A stretch of 64,000 bases of DNA, from contig NZ_CP016282.1 of the NCBI RefSeq assembly GCF_001679725.1, positions 3,286,001 to 3,350,000 of the forward strand. The letters are read 5' to 3'. This stretch comes from Cryobacterium arcticum. GTDB lineage: Bacteria; Actinomycetota; Actinomycetes; Actinomycetales; Microbacteriaceae. Positions within the stretch are counted from its first letter, which is position 1. Every line of letters begins with the position of its first letter. Below are positions 17,981 to 26,072 of this stretch, one piece after another. The notes under the pieces were generated by a model. That model made no database searches, was not told the DNA's origin, and saw only the letters and a list, made by a program, of their open reading frames with translations. The translations under genes and the position numbers were made by a program.

Positions 17981-18208
17981 TTACTTCCGGTCGGCGGGCG
18001 GGGTGCTGCCGGTACCGGGCGTGCCGTCGTTGCGGCCCAGGTGCTTGTCGGCGGTGTCGCGGGCGTTCTGAATCTTGTCGGCGTGCTTGTTGCCGGTGAC
18101 CTTGTTCGCCACGTCGGCCGCGCCGTCGAGGACCTTGTCGGAGACGGACTCGCCCTTTTCGGTCTTGAGGAAGTCCTGGGCCTTGCGGGTGATGTCGTTG
18201 AGGTTCAT
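17981..18208 (-). CDS. Rv0909/MT0933-like antitoxin family small protein
   Basis: A 75-residue, highly charged helical protein starting at ATG 18208 with GGAGA upstream. The sequence MNLNDITRKAQDFLKTEKGE, then SDKVLDGAADVANKVTGNKH and DKIQNARDTADKHLG, has the Lys/Asp-rich helical pattern of the MT0933 (Rv0909) antitoxin family. No toxin gene lies beside it: its neighbours are the AlgJ-like gene (convergent, 17 bases) and a repeat array. It may therefore be a solitary stress-type protein rather than half of a toxin-antitoxin pair. A longer frame upstream consists of translated repeats and is not coding. Confidence 0.7.
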   Translation of the reverse strand: MNLNDITRKAQDFLKTEKGESVSDKVLDGAADVANKVTGNKHADKIQNARDTADKHLGRNDGTPGTGSTPPADRK

Positions 18209-18249
18209 GGGGGTCTCCGATCTGGGGCGTTTTATAGAGGGTAGATCGG

Positions 18250-18560
18250 GTTGCGGGGTCTCGACAAGCTCGACCGGCGTGTGGGGGCGATTCGCAGAGT
18301 GGGGTGCGGGGGCTCGACGGGCTCGACCGACGTGTGGGGGCGATTCGCAGGTCGGCCAGCGGGGTCTCGACAGGCTCGACCGACGGGATGGGCGCGACAT
18401 GCAGGTCGGCCAGCGGGGTCTCGACAGGCTCGACCGACGGGATGGGCGCGATACGCAGATTGGCTTGCGGGGTCTCGACAAGCTCGACCGACGTGATGGG
18501 CGCGATTCGCAGATTGGGTTGCGGGGGGGGGCTCGACGGGTTTGACCGGCGTGGGGGCGC
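18250..18560. repeat. Array of six directly repeated palindromic units, about 54-base period
   Basis: Six copies of the family core (GGTCTCGACAAGCTCGACC and variants) begin at about 18257, 18309, 18363, 18417, 18471 and 18530. All are in the same direction; the four central ones are exactly 54 bases apart. The spacer (CGACGGGATGGGCGCGA-type) is itself conserved, so the unit is the whole 54 bases. The outer copies are more degenerate, e.g. the core changed to GGGCTCGACGGGTTTGACC. The array fills the gap between the Rv0909-like gene and the end of the ABC-importer operon. Confidence 0.9.
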
Positions 18561-18590
18561 GACTCGCAGGTCGGATTTTGGCGGGCGGGG

Positions 18591-19433
18591 CTAGGGGCGG
18601 TTGAGGGCTTTGGGGAGGGGGGTGGACCAGGCGGCGGGGGCCTCGAGGTCGGGGGCGGCGGGCAGGATGCCGCGGCCGTCGGGATGCGGGATGGCCGAGA
18701 GCAGGGCCTGCGTGTACGGGTGCATCGGGTCGGACCAGATGGTTTCGCTGCGGCCGGACTCCACGATCTTGCCGCGGTACATCACCGCGGTGCGGTCGGC
18801 GATCACCCGCACCACCGAGAGGTCGTGCGAGATGAACAGCATGCCCGCGCCGGCGTCGAGGCAGAGCCGGCGCATCAGGCCGGCGACGGCGGCCTGGCTG
18901 GAGGCGTCCAGGGCGGAGATTGGCTCGTCGGCGACGATGAGGTCGGGCCGGGCGGCCAACGCCCGGGCGATGGCGATGCGCTGCCGCTGGCCGCCGGAGA
19001 ACTGGTGCGGGAACCGGTTGAGGAGGCTACTGCTCAGGCCCACCGCTTCGATCCACTCCCCCGGGGTGGAGCCGGCGGCGCCGCGCGCCACGGCCGCGGC
19101 GATGCCGTCCGCGATCTGCGCGCCGACCCGTTTGCGCGGGTTGAGGGAGGAGTTGGGGTCTTGGAAGACCATCTGCATGGCCGTGAACCGGTGCGGCCGG
19201 CGGCGCAGGCCGAGCGGCGGAACGGCGTCGCCGCGGTAGCGCACGGAACCGGACTGGGGCCGTTCCATGCCCACGACCGCCCGGGCGGTGCTGGACTTGC
19301 CGCATCCGCTCTCGCCGACGAGGGCGAGTACCTCGCCGGGCATGATTGACAGTTCGATGCCGTCGACGGCGCGCACGGTGACGCGGCCGGGGTACTCGAC
19401 GACGAGGTCATCGATGGTGAGCAGTGCGCTCAT
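18591..19433 (-). CDS. Oligopeptide-type ABC transporter ATP-binding protein (second ATPase)
   Basis: A 280-residue ABC ATPase of the oligopeptide/dipeptide/nickel importer class. Walker A is GESGCGKSS near residue 40, the signature is FSGGQRQRIAIARAL, and Walker B is LIVADEPISALDAS. The C-terminal part carries the VRVIADRTAVMYRGKIVE and HPYTQALLSAIP motif typical of the Dpp/Opp ATPase pair. It is the last gene of a five-gene set and overlaps the preceding ATPase by four bases (ATGA). It powers import with its partner ATPase; the substrate is set by the binding protein at the head of the operon. Confidence 0.93.
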   Translation of the reverse strand: MSALLTIDDLVVEYPGRVTVRAVDGIELSIMPGEVLALVGESGCGKSSTARAVVGMERPQSGSVRYRGDAVPPLGLRRRPHRFTAMQMVFQDPNSSLNPRKRVGAQIADGIAAAVARGAAGSTPGEWIEAVGLSSSLLNRFPHQFSGGQRQRIAIARALAARPDLIVADEPISALDASSQAAVAGLMRRLCLDAGAGMLFISHDLSVVRVIADRTAVMYRGKIVESGRSETIWSDPMHPYTQALLSAIPHPDGRGILPAAPDLEAPAAWSTPLPKALNRP

Positions 19434-20275
19434 GAGGTGCCTTCTTCGTCGGGGAAATCGAGGGCGGACGCATCCGTGCCGGCGGCAGCGCGCACCGCGG
19501 GCGCCGAGTCGGGCATCGCAGCCAGCAGCGCCCGGGTGTACTCGTGGGTGGGCGCGAGGAAGATCTGCTCGCGGGTGCCGGATTCCACGATGAGGCCGTG
19601 GCGCATCACCGCCACGTCGTCGGCGATGGCGCTCATCACACCGAGGTCGTGGGTGACCAGCAGCACGGCCAGGTTGCGTTCGATGGCCAGGTCGCGCAGC
19701 AGGTGCAGGATGCCGGCCTGCACGGTGACGTCGAGCGCGGTGGTCGGCTCATCGGCCAGCAGCACCTCAGGGTCGCAGGCGAGCGCGATCGCGATGGCGA
19801 TGCGCTGCCGTTGGCCGCCGGAGAACTGGTGCGGGTAGCGTTTGAGCGCATTCTCGGGGTCAGGAACCCGCACCCGGGTGAGCAGCTCGACCGCATGGCT
19901 GCGGGCGGCGGCCTTGCTGAGTTTGAGGTGGCGGCGCACGTGGTCGGTGAGCTGGTGACCGACGGTGAGCTGCGGGTGCAGGCTCGCCGACGGGTCTTGG
20001 AAGACCATCGCCACCCGGCGGCCGCGTACCGCGCTGAGCTCACGCCGGCGGAGGCCGACGATCTCAGTGTCACCGAGCCGGATGGACCCGGCGACGGTCG
20101 CGGTGCGAGGCAGCAGCCCGAGCACCGACATCGCGGTGACCGTCTTGCCCGAGCCGGACTCCCCCGCCAGGCCCTGCACCCGGCCGGCGTGCAGGTCGAG
20201 GGAGACGCCGCGCACGACGGCGGTGGACCCGAAATTGATGGTCAGGCCGTCGATCTGCAGCACGGGCGCGCTCAT
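19430..20275 (-). CDS. Oligopeptide-type ABC transporter ATP-binding protein (first ATPase)
   Basis: A 281-residue ABC ATPase. It has Walker A GESGSGKTVT, a Q-loop in AMVFQDPSASLHPQL, the signature FSGGQRQRIAIAIAL, Walker B VLLADEPTTALDV, and the C-terminal THEYTRALLAAMPD oligopeptide-ATPase motif. Start ATG 20275 overlaps the stop of the permease upstream (ATGA), which rules out the longer frame running into that gene. The pairing of two non-identical ATPases is usual for Dpp/Opp importers; this one corresponds to the D/OppD position. Confidence 0.93.
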   Translation of the reverse strand: MSAPVLQIDGLTINFGSTAVVRGVSLDLHAGRVQGLAGESGSGKTVTAMSVLGLLPRTATVAGSIRLGDTEIVGLRRRELSAVRGRRVAMVFQDPSASLHPQLTVGHQLTDHVRRHLKLSKAAARSHAVELLTRVRVPDPENALKRYPHQFSGGQRQRIAIAIALACDPEVLLADEPTTALDVTVQAGILHLLRDLAIERNLAVLLVTHDLGVMSAIADDVAVMRHGLIVESGTREQIFLAPTHEYTRALLAAMPDSAPAVRAAAGTDASALDFPDEEGTS

Positions 20276-21174
20276 ACGACGGCCTCCCGTGCGGCCGGCT
20301 GCCCGGGCGTGACCGGGAGGGCGGCGGCCGCTTCCCGCGCCCCGCCGGACACCGGGTCGAGGATGTCGCGCAGCGAGTCGCCGATGAAGTTGAATGCGAG
20401 CACCACGGTGAGGATGGCCAGGCCCGGGAAAACGCCGATCCACCAGGCGTCGAAGTTCTGGATGGCGCTGGAGATCATGGAGCCCCATTCGGCGGTGGGC
20501 GGTTGGGCGCCCAGGCCGAGGAACGACAGCCCGCTGAGCAGCAGGATGGCGGTTCCCACGTCGAGGGTCGCGAGCACGACCACGGGGCCGGCGATGTTGG
20601 GCAGGATGTCGGTGAGCAGCGACCGTACCGGGCTAAAGCCGAGCAGCCGGCCGGCGATGACGTAGTTCTGCTGGCGGAGGCTGAGCACCAGGCTGCGGCT
20701 CACCCGGGCGTAGGCGGGCCACGACACCACGATGGCGGCGAGCACGGCGTTGAACAGCGACGGGCCGAGGGAGGCGGCGATGACCATGGCCAGGATCACC
20801 GTGGGGAACGCCATGACCAGGTCGGTGAGGCGCATCAGCACCTCGTCGACCCAACCGCCGAAGTACCCGGCGACGGCGCCGAGGGTGGTGCCGATGATGA
20901 GCGACACGGCCACGAGGGCCAGGGCGAGCGGGATGGTGACGCTCGCGCCGCTCATCAGCCGGGAGAACACGTCGCGGCCGACGGAGTCTGTGCCCATCAG
21001 GGTGTCGATGCCGGGCGCCTGCAGGCGCGGCAGCACCTGCGCGTTGGGCGCGTAGGGAATCCAGAGCGGTGCGGTGACCGCGATGAGCACCCAGGCGACG
21101 GCGATGACCACACCGATGATGGCGAGCGGGCTCACCCAGGCGCGTGGGATCGGGATGCGTCGGCGGCGGATCAT
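20272..21174 (-). CDS. Oligopeptide-type ABC transporter permease (DppC-like)
   Basis: A 300-residue inner-membrane permease with six hydrophobic helices. The N-terminal domain includes HPLGTD-like PGIDTLMGTDSVGRDVFSRLM, the DppC/OppC hallmark, and the EAA loop is present as YVIAGRLLGFSP. The C-terminus DILDPVSGGA follows the SLRDILDP pattern of the family. It overlaps both neighbours by four bases and forms the channel with the DppB-like partner encoded upstream. Confidence 0.92.
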   Translation of the reverse strand: MIRRRRIPIPRAWVSPLAIIGVVIAVAWVLIAVTAPLWIPYAPNAQVLPRLQAPGIDTLMGTDSVGRDVFSRLMSGASVTIPLALALVAVSLIIGTTLGAVAGYFGGWVDEVLMRLTDLVMAFPTVILAMVIAASLGPSLFNAVLAAIVVSWPAYARVSRSLVLSLRQQNYVIAGRLLGFSPVRSLLTDILPNIAGPVVVLATLDVGTAILLLSGLSFLGLGAQPPTAEWGSMISSAIQNFDAWWIGVFPGLAILTVVLAFNFIGDSLRDILDPVSGGAREAAAALPVTPGQPAAREAVV

Positions 21175-22247
21175 CCGAGCCTCACTCTCGGGTCGAGGAA
21201 TCCGTACAGCAGGTCCACCACGAAGTTGACCAGGAGGTAGATGACGCCCACGACCAGGCCCACGCCCATGACGCCGGGCAGGTCCAGGCTGGTGGCGGAG
21301 TTGTAGGCGTAGGTGCCCAGGCCCGGCCAGGCGAACACGGCCTCGACGAGCACAGTGCCGGAGAGCAGCGACCCGAACGCGATGCCCACCACGGTGAGGA
21401 TCGGCAGGGAGGCGCCGCGCAGCACGTAGTCGAGCACGACCCGGGTGCCGCTGAGCCCCTTGGCGCGGGCGGCGCGCACGTAGTCCTGGTCGAGTACCTC
21501 GAGCACCGAGGTGCGGATGAACCGGGTGAGCAGGCCCACGGTGAACAGGGAGAGCACGAACACCGGTAATGCCAGGTGGGCCATCGCATCCACGAAGCCC
21601 ACGCTGTCGCCGTTGAGCAGGAAGTCGAGGGTGTAGAACCCGGTGACGGTGGGTGGCGGGCTCAGCTGCGGGGAGAGCCGCCCGGAGCCCGGCGCGATGC
21701 CCAGCTGCAGGAAGAAGAGGTTGAACGCCACGAGGGCAAGCCAGAACGTCGGCACGCTCAGCCCGATAAGCGACACGACCCGCACCACCTGGTCGGTGAC
21801 GAGGCCGCGGCGGTAGGCGGCCAGGGTGCCGAGGGCCACGCTCACGACCAGGCTGACCAGGATGGCGCCGATCGCGATCTCGATCGTGGCCGGCACCGCG
21901 ACGGCCAGGTCGGCGGTGACCGCCCGGCCGGTGGTGAGCGAGCGGCCCAGATCGCCCTGCAGGAGGTTGCCGAGGTAGGTGAGGTACTGCACGGGCAGCG
22001 GCTGATCGAGTCCGTACCGTTCCACGTACGCGGCGACGGTGGCGGGGTTGTTCGAGGCGCCCTCGCCCAGTGCCGCGGTGATGGGATCACCGGGCACGAG
22101 GTTGGTGAGGGCGAACGTGACGATGGTCACGCCGAGCAGCAGCAGCACCGAGGTGCCGAGCCGGCGCAGCAGGTAGGAGGCGAGGGGGGACGTCGCCTTC
22201 CTGCTGCTACGCCGGCTCGGACGAGCGTCAGTTTTGTCCAGGGTCAC
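21171..22247 (-). CDS. Oligopeptide-type ABC transporter permease (DppB-like)
   Basis: A 358-residue permease starting at GTG 22247. The first helix region ASYLLRRLGTSVLLLLGVTI is followed by LVPGDPITAALG, YVERYGLDQPLPVQYLTYL and GDLGRSL, all conserved in DppB/OppB proteins. Late in the sequence are the EAA loop DYVRAARAKGLS and the C-terminal YGFLDPRVRLG. The 35-residue Ser/Arg-rich N-terminal extension is longer than usual. It begins four bases after the binding-protein gene and overlaps the DppC-like gene by four. Confidence 0.93.
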   Translation of the reverse strand: MTLDKTDARPSRRSSRKATSPLASYLLRRLGTSVLLLLGVTIVTFALTNLVPGDPITAALGEGASNNPATVAAYVERYGLDQPLPVQYLTYLGNLLQGDLGRSLTTGRAVTADLAVAVPATIEIAIGAILVSLVVSVALGTLAAYRRGLVTDQVVRVVSLIGLSVPTFWLALVAFNLFFLQLGIAPGSGRLSPQLSPPPTVTGFYTLDFLLNGDSVGFVDAMAHLALPVFVLSLFTVGLLTRFIRTSVLEVLDQDYVRAARAKGLSGTRVVLDYVLRGASLPILTVVGIAFGSLLSGTVLVEAVFAWPGLGTYAYNSATSLDLPGVMGVGLVVGVIYLLVNFVVDLLYGFLDPRVRLG

Positions 22248-22251
22248 GCGG

Positions 22252-23835
22252 TCAGCTCGTGGGGCTCAACTCGGCGATGTCCATCGTCCACACCGCGTTG
22301 TACACGGCGCCGGTGACGGTCTTGGCCGTGGCGATGTTCGAGCCGGGCACGATCAGGGGAACGAATGGGCCGTCCTTCTGCATCGCGGTGGCGAAGTCGG
22401 TGAAGATTGCCTCACGGGTGTCGGGGTCGGTCGCGGCGGCGGCCTGCATGGCGAGGTCGGCGATCTCCGGGTTCGCTTCGGCGGTCCAGCCGGCGCGGAG
22501 GCCGACCTTGAGGCCGGGAGCGAAGGGCAGGAAGTTAGCCGTGTCGGCGTAGTCCGGGCCCCAGAACCACATGCTGAACGCCTCGGTGCCGTTCACGTAG
22601 GGGTCGATCTCGGTGGTGAACGGCGCGGGCGCCAGTTCCACGTTGATGCCGGCATCCTTCAGCTGGGCCTGCACACGCTCGGCGAGCGGGGTGAACTCGA
22701 CGCCGCCGACCGGGTAGTCGTTCGGGTACTGCAGGCGCACGGTCTCACCGGTGTAGCCGGAGGCGGTGAGGGCGGCGGTCGAGGCAGCGAGGTCTTGCTT
22801 GACGCCGTCGGCCAGGGCGCCGGCGAAGGAGGGCGGGATCACGCCGGTGGCCTCGGAGGCACCGGTACCGGCCAGTTCGAGCAGGGCGTCGTAGTCGAGC
22901 GCGTAACGCACGGCCTCGGCGAACTTGGGGTTGGCGGTGACGCCGCCCACGGTGGCGTTCTGGTTGACCAGGAGGAAGATCGTCTGCGCGGACGGCACCG
23001 ACGCGACGGTGAGGTTGTCGGCGAGGTTGGAGACCTGGTCGCCGTTGAGGTCCATGGCGACCATGGTGTCGCCGCCCTCGAGGTTGATCTTCTGGGTGGC
23101 GCTCTCGGTGACGTTGCGGATCACGACGCGGTCGTAGGAGGCCTCTTCGTCGCCGTTGTACTCGGCGTTGCGGGTGAGCACGACCTGCGAGGTGAGGTCG
23201 AGCGAGTCGAGCACGAAGGGGCCGGAGCCGGCGGACTCGCCGTCGAGGAACGCCTGCGCGGTGTCGGTGCCGTCGGTGGCGCCGCCGTTCTTCTCCACGA
23301 CCTTGGAGTTCACGATGCCCAGCGCCGGGTTCGCGAGGATCGCGGGCAGCTGCAGCAGCGGGGTTTCGGTGGTGAACTTGATGGTCTTCTCGTCGACCTT
23401 CTCGATGGTCACCCCGGCGAGCAGGAAGGCGGGCTTGGCGTCGGCCATGCCCTGGATGCGCTGCAGGGAGAACACCACGTCGTCGGCGGTGATGGGGCTG
23501 CCGTCGGAGAACACCCGGCCGTCGTCGAGGGTGAAGGTGAACTCGGTGGCGGCGTCGTTCTGGGTCCAGTCGGCCAGGCCGGGGATGGGCGTGGTGACGT
23601 CGGATCCCTTGAAGTCGACGAGGGTCTCGTAGAGCGCCTTGGCGACCATGTTGCCGGTGGGGTCGTAGGTGTTGCCCGGGTCGGCGGTTTCGATCGAGAA
23701 CGCGGCGTCGATCACGACGGATCCGCCGGAGGCGTCGTCGGTGTTCTGCGCGGAGTTGCCGCCGGAGCAGCCGGCCAGCAGGAGCGCCGCGACGGCGCCG
23801 ATCGCGATGCCGGTGTAGCGGGGGGACGTACGCAC
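22252..23835 (-). CDS. ABC transporter substrate-binding lipoprotein (SBP_bac_5 family)
   Basis: A 527-residue extracytoplasmic solute-binding protein of the peptide/nickel class. The start is set at GTG 23835 because a perfect AGGAGG lies seven bases upstream. The signal peptide then reads YTGIAIGAVAALLLAGCSG, with the lipobox Cys as the new N-terminus. The mature part begins IDAAFSIETADPGNTYDPTG and contains the family pattern FTFTLDDGRVFSDGSPITADDVVFSLQR. It heads the importer operon, so uptake of peptides or similar solutes is the expected role. The exact ligand is unknown. The 211-base gap before it has no clear promoter boxes. Confidence 0.92.
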   Translation of the reverse strand: MRTSPRYTGIAIGAVAALLLAGCSGGNSAQNTDDASGGSVVIDAAFSIETADPGNTYDPTGNMVAKALYETLVDFKGSDVTTPIPGLADWTQNDAATEFTFTLDDGRVFSDGSPITADDVVFSLQRIQGMADAKPAFLLAGVTIEKVDEKTIKFTTETPLLQLPAILANPALGIVNSKVVEKNGGATDGTDTAQAFLDGESAGSGPFVLDSLDLTSQVVLTRNAEYNGDEEASYDRVVIRNVTESATQKINLEGGDTMVAMDLNGDQVSNLADNLTVASVPSAQTIFLLVNQNATVGGVTANPKFAEAVRYALDYDALLELAGTGASEATGVIPPSFAGALADGVKQDLAASTAALTASGYTGETVRLQYPNDYPVGGVEFTPLAERVQAQLKDAGINVELAPAPFTTEIDPYVNGTEAFSMWFWGPDYADTANFLPFAPGLKVGLRAGWTAEANPEIADLAMQAAAATDPDTREAIFTDFATAMQKDGPFVPLIVPGSNIATAKTVTGAVYNAVWTMDIAELSPTS

Positions 23836-24046
23836 GAAGTGCCTCCTGGAATGAAACGGGTCAAAGTGTCGCAACAAGCAACCGCGGACGGTTTAGATGA
23901 GATTGCCACATCGCCCGACGATCTGTCCAACGGAACCGGCGGTGCCCGGACATTGCTCCGGCGGCACCGGCGATCGTTGGCAGAACGTCTACAAGAGCCG
24001 ACGACGCGCGCGCGGCGATAAGACGAATGCTCGTGTTTCGGGCGTG

Positions 24047-24931
24047 TTACACGACCTGGACGCACACACTCTGGTGGGTCTGGCCGTTCTTCTCGAATTC
24101 CTCGACCAGGTAGACCAGGCCGTCGTCGCGCACTTCGGCCACGCTCACGGCCGAACCCATCACGACGGACCCATCGGCGACGAGGGCGTGGGCGAAGCTG
24201 ATCTCGATGCGGTCGTCGACGATCCGGCCCACCATGCGGCCCTGGGTGACGGTGTCGCCGGTGTAGTCGCCCCAGACCAGGGTGCCGTCCTGGCGGTAGA
24301 GGAACCGGGTGGGGGCCTCCGCGCTCACGTCGCTGGCGGTGGAGGAGATCATGTGGAAGCTGAGTCCGTCGAGCTGGAGGGGACGATCGGCGGCGGGTGC
24401 AGGCATGGGAACCGGTTCTTTCGGGGCGAGGCTGAGCCGTCGGAACGACAGCAGGGGCGGGTGGGCGGAGACGGTGGGGGTGAAGCCCAGGCGGTTGAGC
24501 ACGCGGGCGGATGCGGCGTTGGGCGCCTCGACGACGGCCTCGACGGCGGTGACCCCGAAACGGCGTTCGGCGGCCTGCAGCAGGTGACCGGCGGCCTCGG
24601 TAGCGAGACCGCGTCCCTGTGCGGAGGCGGCGAGGACGTAGCCGAGCTCGGCCGTGGTGTCGGACGTGCGCTTGAGCAGGATCTCGCCGATGACGGTGCC
24701 GGCCTCTTCGATGGCGAGGACGATCCAATCGCCGGCGGTGCGCGCATCCGTCTGCTGCAGTTTGGCGGTGAGCGCGGCGAGGGTGGCGGCGCGGTCGCGC
24801 ACCGGCCAGGGGATGTACCGGGTGACGTCGGGGTCGCCGTGGAAGAGGAGGAGGTCGTCGAGGTCGTCGAGCGTGTGCGGGCGCAGGAGGAGCCGCTCGG
24901 TGCGGAGCGGGTAGTCGAAGGTCCAGATCAC
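24047..24931 (-). CDS. GNAT acetyltransferase fused to an extra C-terminal beta domain
   Basis: A 294-residue two-domain protein. Residues 1 to about 160 form a RimJ/RimL-type GNAT N-acetyltransferase: RTERLLLRPHTLDDLDDL at the start, the acetyl-CoA loop ASAQGRGLATEAAGHLLQ, and the late NAASARVLNRLGF motif. Residues about 185-294 (from DRPLQLDGLSF) are a separate domain with the pattern FLYRQDGTLVWGDYTGDTV and a Gly-rich middle. This resembles the small stand-alone proteins often annotated as N-acetylglutamate synthase without proof. Substrate is unknown. The start is GTG 24931, with a minus-10-like TAGGCT only six bases upstream, so the mRNA may be leaderless. Confidence 0.8.
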   Translation of the reverse strand: MIWTFDYPLRTERLLLRPHTLDDLDDLLLFHGDPDVTRYIPWPVRDRAATLAALTAKLQQTDARTAGDWIVLAIEEAGTVIGEILLKRTSDTTAELGYVLAASAQGRGLATEAAGHLLQAAERRFGVTAVEAVVEAPNAASARVLNRLGFTPTVSAHPPLLSFRRLSLAPKEPVPMPAPAADRPLQLDGLSFHMISSTASDVSAEAPTRFLYRQDGTLVWGDYTGDTVTQGRMVGRIVDDRIEISFAHALVADGSVVMGSAVSVAEVRDDGLVYLVEEFEKNGQTHQSVCVQVV

Positions 24932-24937
24932 GCCCCG

Positions 24938-24943
24938 AGCCTA
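24938..24943 (-). promoter_or_regulatory. Minus-10-like box of a leaderless transcript (GNAT fusion gene)
   Basis: TAGGCT on the minus strand matches the actinobacterial TANNNT minus-10 pattern. It ends seven bases before the GTG start codon at 24931, which would place the transcript start at or next to that codon. No clear minus-35 box precedes it. Confidence 0.4.
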
Positions 24944-25031
24944 GACTGCGCGCGCGGGGCGCCGTGGGGCCGCTGGACGACCTTGGCGTGCCGGCCGCGG
25001 AGGTGCCGGTTCTGTCCATTCCGGCGGGTTC

Positions 25032-25068
25032 CCCGGCCGGGCCGCGTTAGACGATTGGGCCGGCCGGG
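25032..25068 (-). terminator. Hairpin downstream of the Lrp/AsnC gene
   Basis: CCCGGCCGG (25032-25040) and CCGGCCGGG (25060-25068) are perfect 9-base complements, giving a very GC-rich stem with a 19-base loop, 22 bases after the regulator stop codon. There is no T-run, as is common in this GC range. It probably ends or stabilises the regulator transcript. Confidence 0.45.
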
Positions 25069-25090
25069 TGGCGGGGGCCGCCGGTGGGGT

Positions 25091-25675
25091 TCACTGTCTG
25101 GGGAGCGATTCCCGTTCGGCGGCGGGCCGGGTCCAGCGGGTCATGCCGAGCCGTTCGGCCTGCTGCGGGCGCTGTGGGATGTCGCTGGGCAGCAGGTACG
25201 GTTTGCGGATCACCTCGTCGAGCACGACGACGCTCACGACGGCCTTGATCTCGGGGCGGATGGCGACGACCCCGGTGACGAATTCGTGCACGCTGCTGAC
25301 GTCCGCGGCCCGGATGAGCATCATGGCGTCGTGCTCGCCGGTGGTGATGGAGCAGTACTCCACGTCGGGCATGCCCTGCAGGGCGTCCCGGAACGACTTC
25401 CACATCTGCGGGTGCACGGTGACGAACACCAGGGCGCAGATGTCCAGGCCCACCAGGCGCGGGTCGATGCGGGCGCTGAAGCCGGTGATCACGCCGGCGC
25501 GCGTGAGCAGCTCGACGCGGTTGTACGCGCTGGCGCGGGACAGGTTGATCTTTTCGGCCAGGGCCGCCATGGAGATGCGGCCGTTCTCGCGGAGCTCCCG
25601 GAGGATGTGCAGGTCGACGGAGTCCAGGGTCGGCTTGGCCGGCCGCGACGACTCGGGGTCGGGCAGGTCGGCCAT
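25091..25675 (-). CDS. Lrp/AsnC family transcriptional regulator
   Basis: A 194-residue regulator. An N-terminal winged helix-turn-helix (about residues 15-65) contains LDSVDLHILRELRENGRISM, LAEKINLSRASAYNRVELL and AGVITGFSARIDP. It is followed by the RAM ligand-binding domain with ALVFVTVHPQM, VEYCSITTGEHDAMMLIRA and SVVVLDEVIRKP. Such proteins sense amino acids and control their metabolism or transport. The target is not evident: the neighbours are a GNAT gene and a repeat array, with a peptide importer a little further on. The ATG at 25675 is chosen because it overlaps the stop of a small leaderless-type frame; an ATG at 25729 would add 18 residues across the promoter box. Confidence 0.9.
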   Translation of the reverse strand: MADLPDPESSRPAKPTLDSVDLHILRELRENGRISMAALAEKINLSRASAYNRVELLTRAGVITGFSARIDPRLVGLDICALVFVTVHPQMWKSFRDALQGMPDVEYCSITTGEHDAMMLIRAADVSSVHEFVTGVVAIRPEIKAVVSVVVLDEVIRKPYLLPSDIPQRPQQAERLGMTRWTRPAAERESLPRQ

Positions 25676-25710
25676 CAGCGGTGCCGGTCTGTCGGTTTGT
25701 CTAGCGTCAT
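25675..25710 (-). CDS. Possible leaderless 11-codon leader ORF before the Lrp/AsnC gene
   Basis: The frame MTLDKPTDRHR starts at an ATG (25710) lying six bases after a good minus-10 box and stops at a TGA that overlaps the regulator start codon (TGATG). The geometry is what a leaderless, translationally coupled leader would show. It is short enough to be chance, and no attenuator hairpin is seen with it. Confidence 0.35.
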   Translation of the reverse strand: MTLDKPTDRHR

Positions 25711-25716
25711 ACCCAA

Positions 25717-25722
25717 ATAGTA
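25717..25722 (-). promoter_or_regulatory. Minus-10 box of the Lrp/AsnC gene
   Basis: TACTAT on the minus strand matches the TATAAT consensus in four of six positions, including the key TA and final T. Transcription would begin about 25710, exactly at the ATG of the small leader frame and 35 bases before the regulator start. No strong minus-35 is visible, and the upstream side runs into the palindromic repeat array. Confidence 0.45.
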
Positions 25723-25762
25723 GACACATCGGCTAGCGATGCGGAGGCTGGGGGTGAAATTG

Positions 25763-26046
25763 TCTGACCGGGTCTCGACAGGCTCGACCGACGGGACGGG
25801 GGGCGACGCATGCGCTGATCGAGCTCGTCGAGATCCCGACCCGCGACGCGAGACCAGCCCACGAGGTCTCGACAAGCTCGACCACCGAGACGGGCGCGCC
25901 CGCGCGCTGGGCTCGACCGACGGGATGGGGGGGGGCGACCCATACGCTGATCGAGCTTGTCGAGATCCCGACCGGACGGGCGGGGGTTAACGACAACAGG
26001 GTCGGTCCCGAAGGACCGACCCTGTTGTTTCTCGACAAGCTCGATC
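25763..26046. repeat. Mixed-orientation array of about six palindromic repeat units
   Basis: Copies of the family core lie at about 25771, 25818 (opposite orientation, GATCGAGCTCGTCGAGATC), 25864, 25909 (partial), 25948 (opposite) and 26029 (partial). Pairs in opposite orientation can form hairpins. The array occupies the gap between the Lrp/AsnC gene, which is transcribed away from it, and the end of tuf. It surrounds the tuf terminator, and its last copy overlaps the right-hand edge of that hairpin. Confidence 0.85.
25994..26027 (-). terminator. Strong hairpin terminator after tuf
   Basis: A perfect 15-base stem (25994-26008 paired with 26013-26027) closes a CGAA/TTCG tetraloop, 45 bases after the tuf stop codon. 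On the plus strand it is followed by TTT; on the minus strand the tail is less T-rich. It is the most convincing terminator in the window and ends the str operon transcript. Confidence 0.85.
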
Positions 26047-26072
26047 AACGAGCCGCCGGGAGTACTACTGAA

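Noticed and set aside
17981..18481. A 166-residue version of the Rv0909-like protein
   Set aside because: The extra N-terminal half is translated palindromic repeats; the ATG at 18208 has a good ribosome binding site and fits the family length.
18250..18560. CRISPR array reading of the regularly spaced repeats
   Set aside because: The spacers are conserved rather than unique, the core is a family found throughout the window in both orientations, and no cas gene is present.
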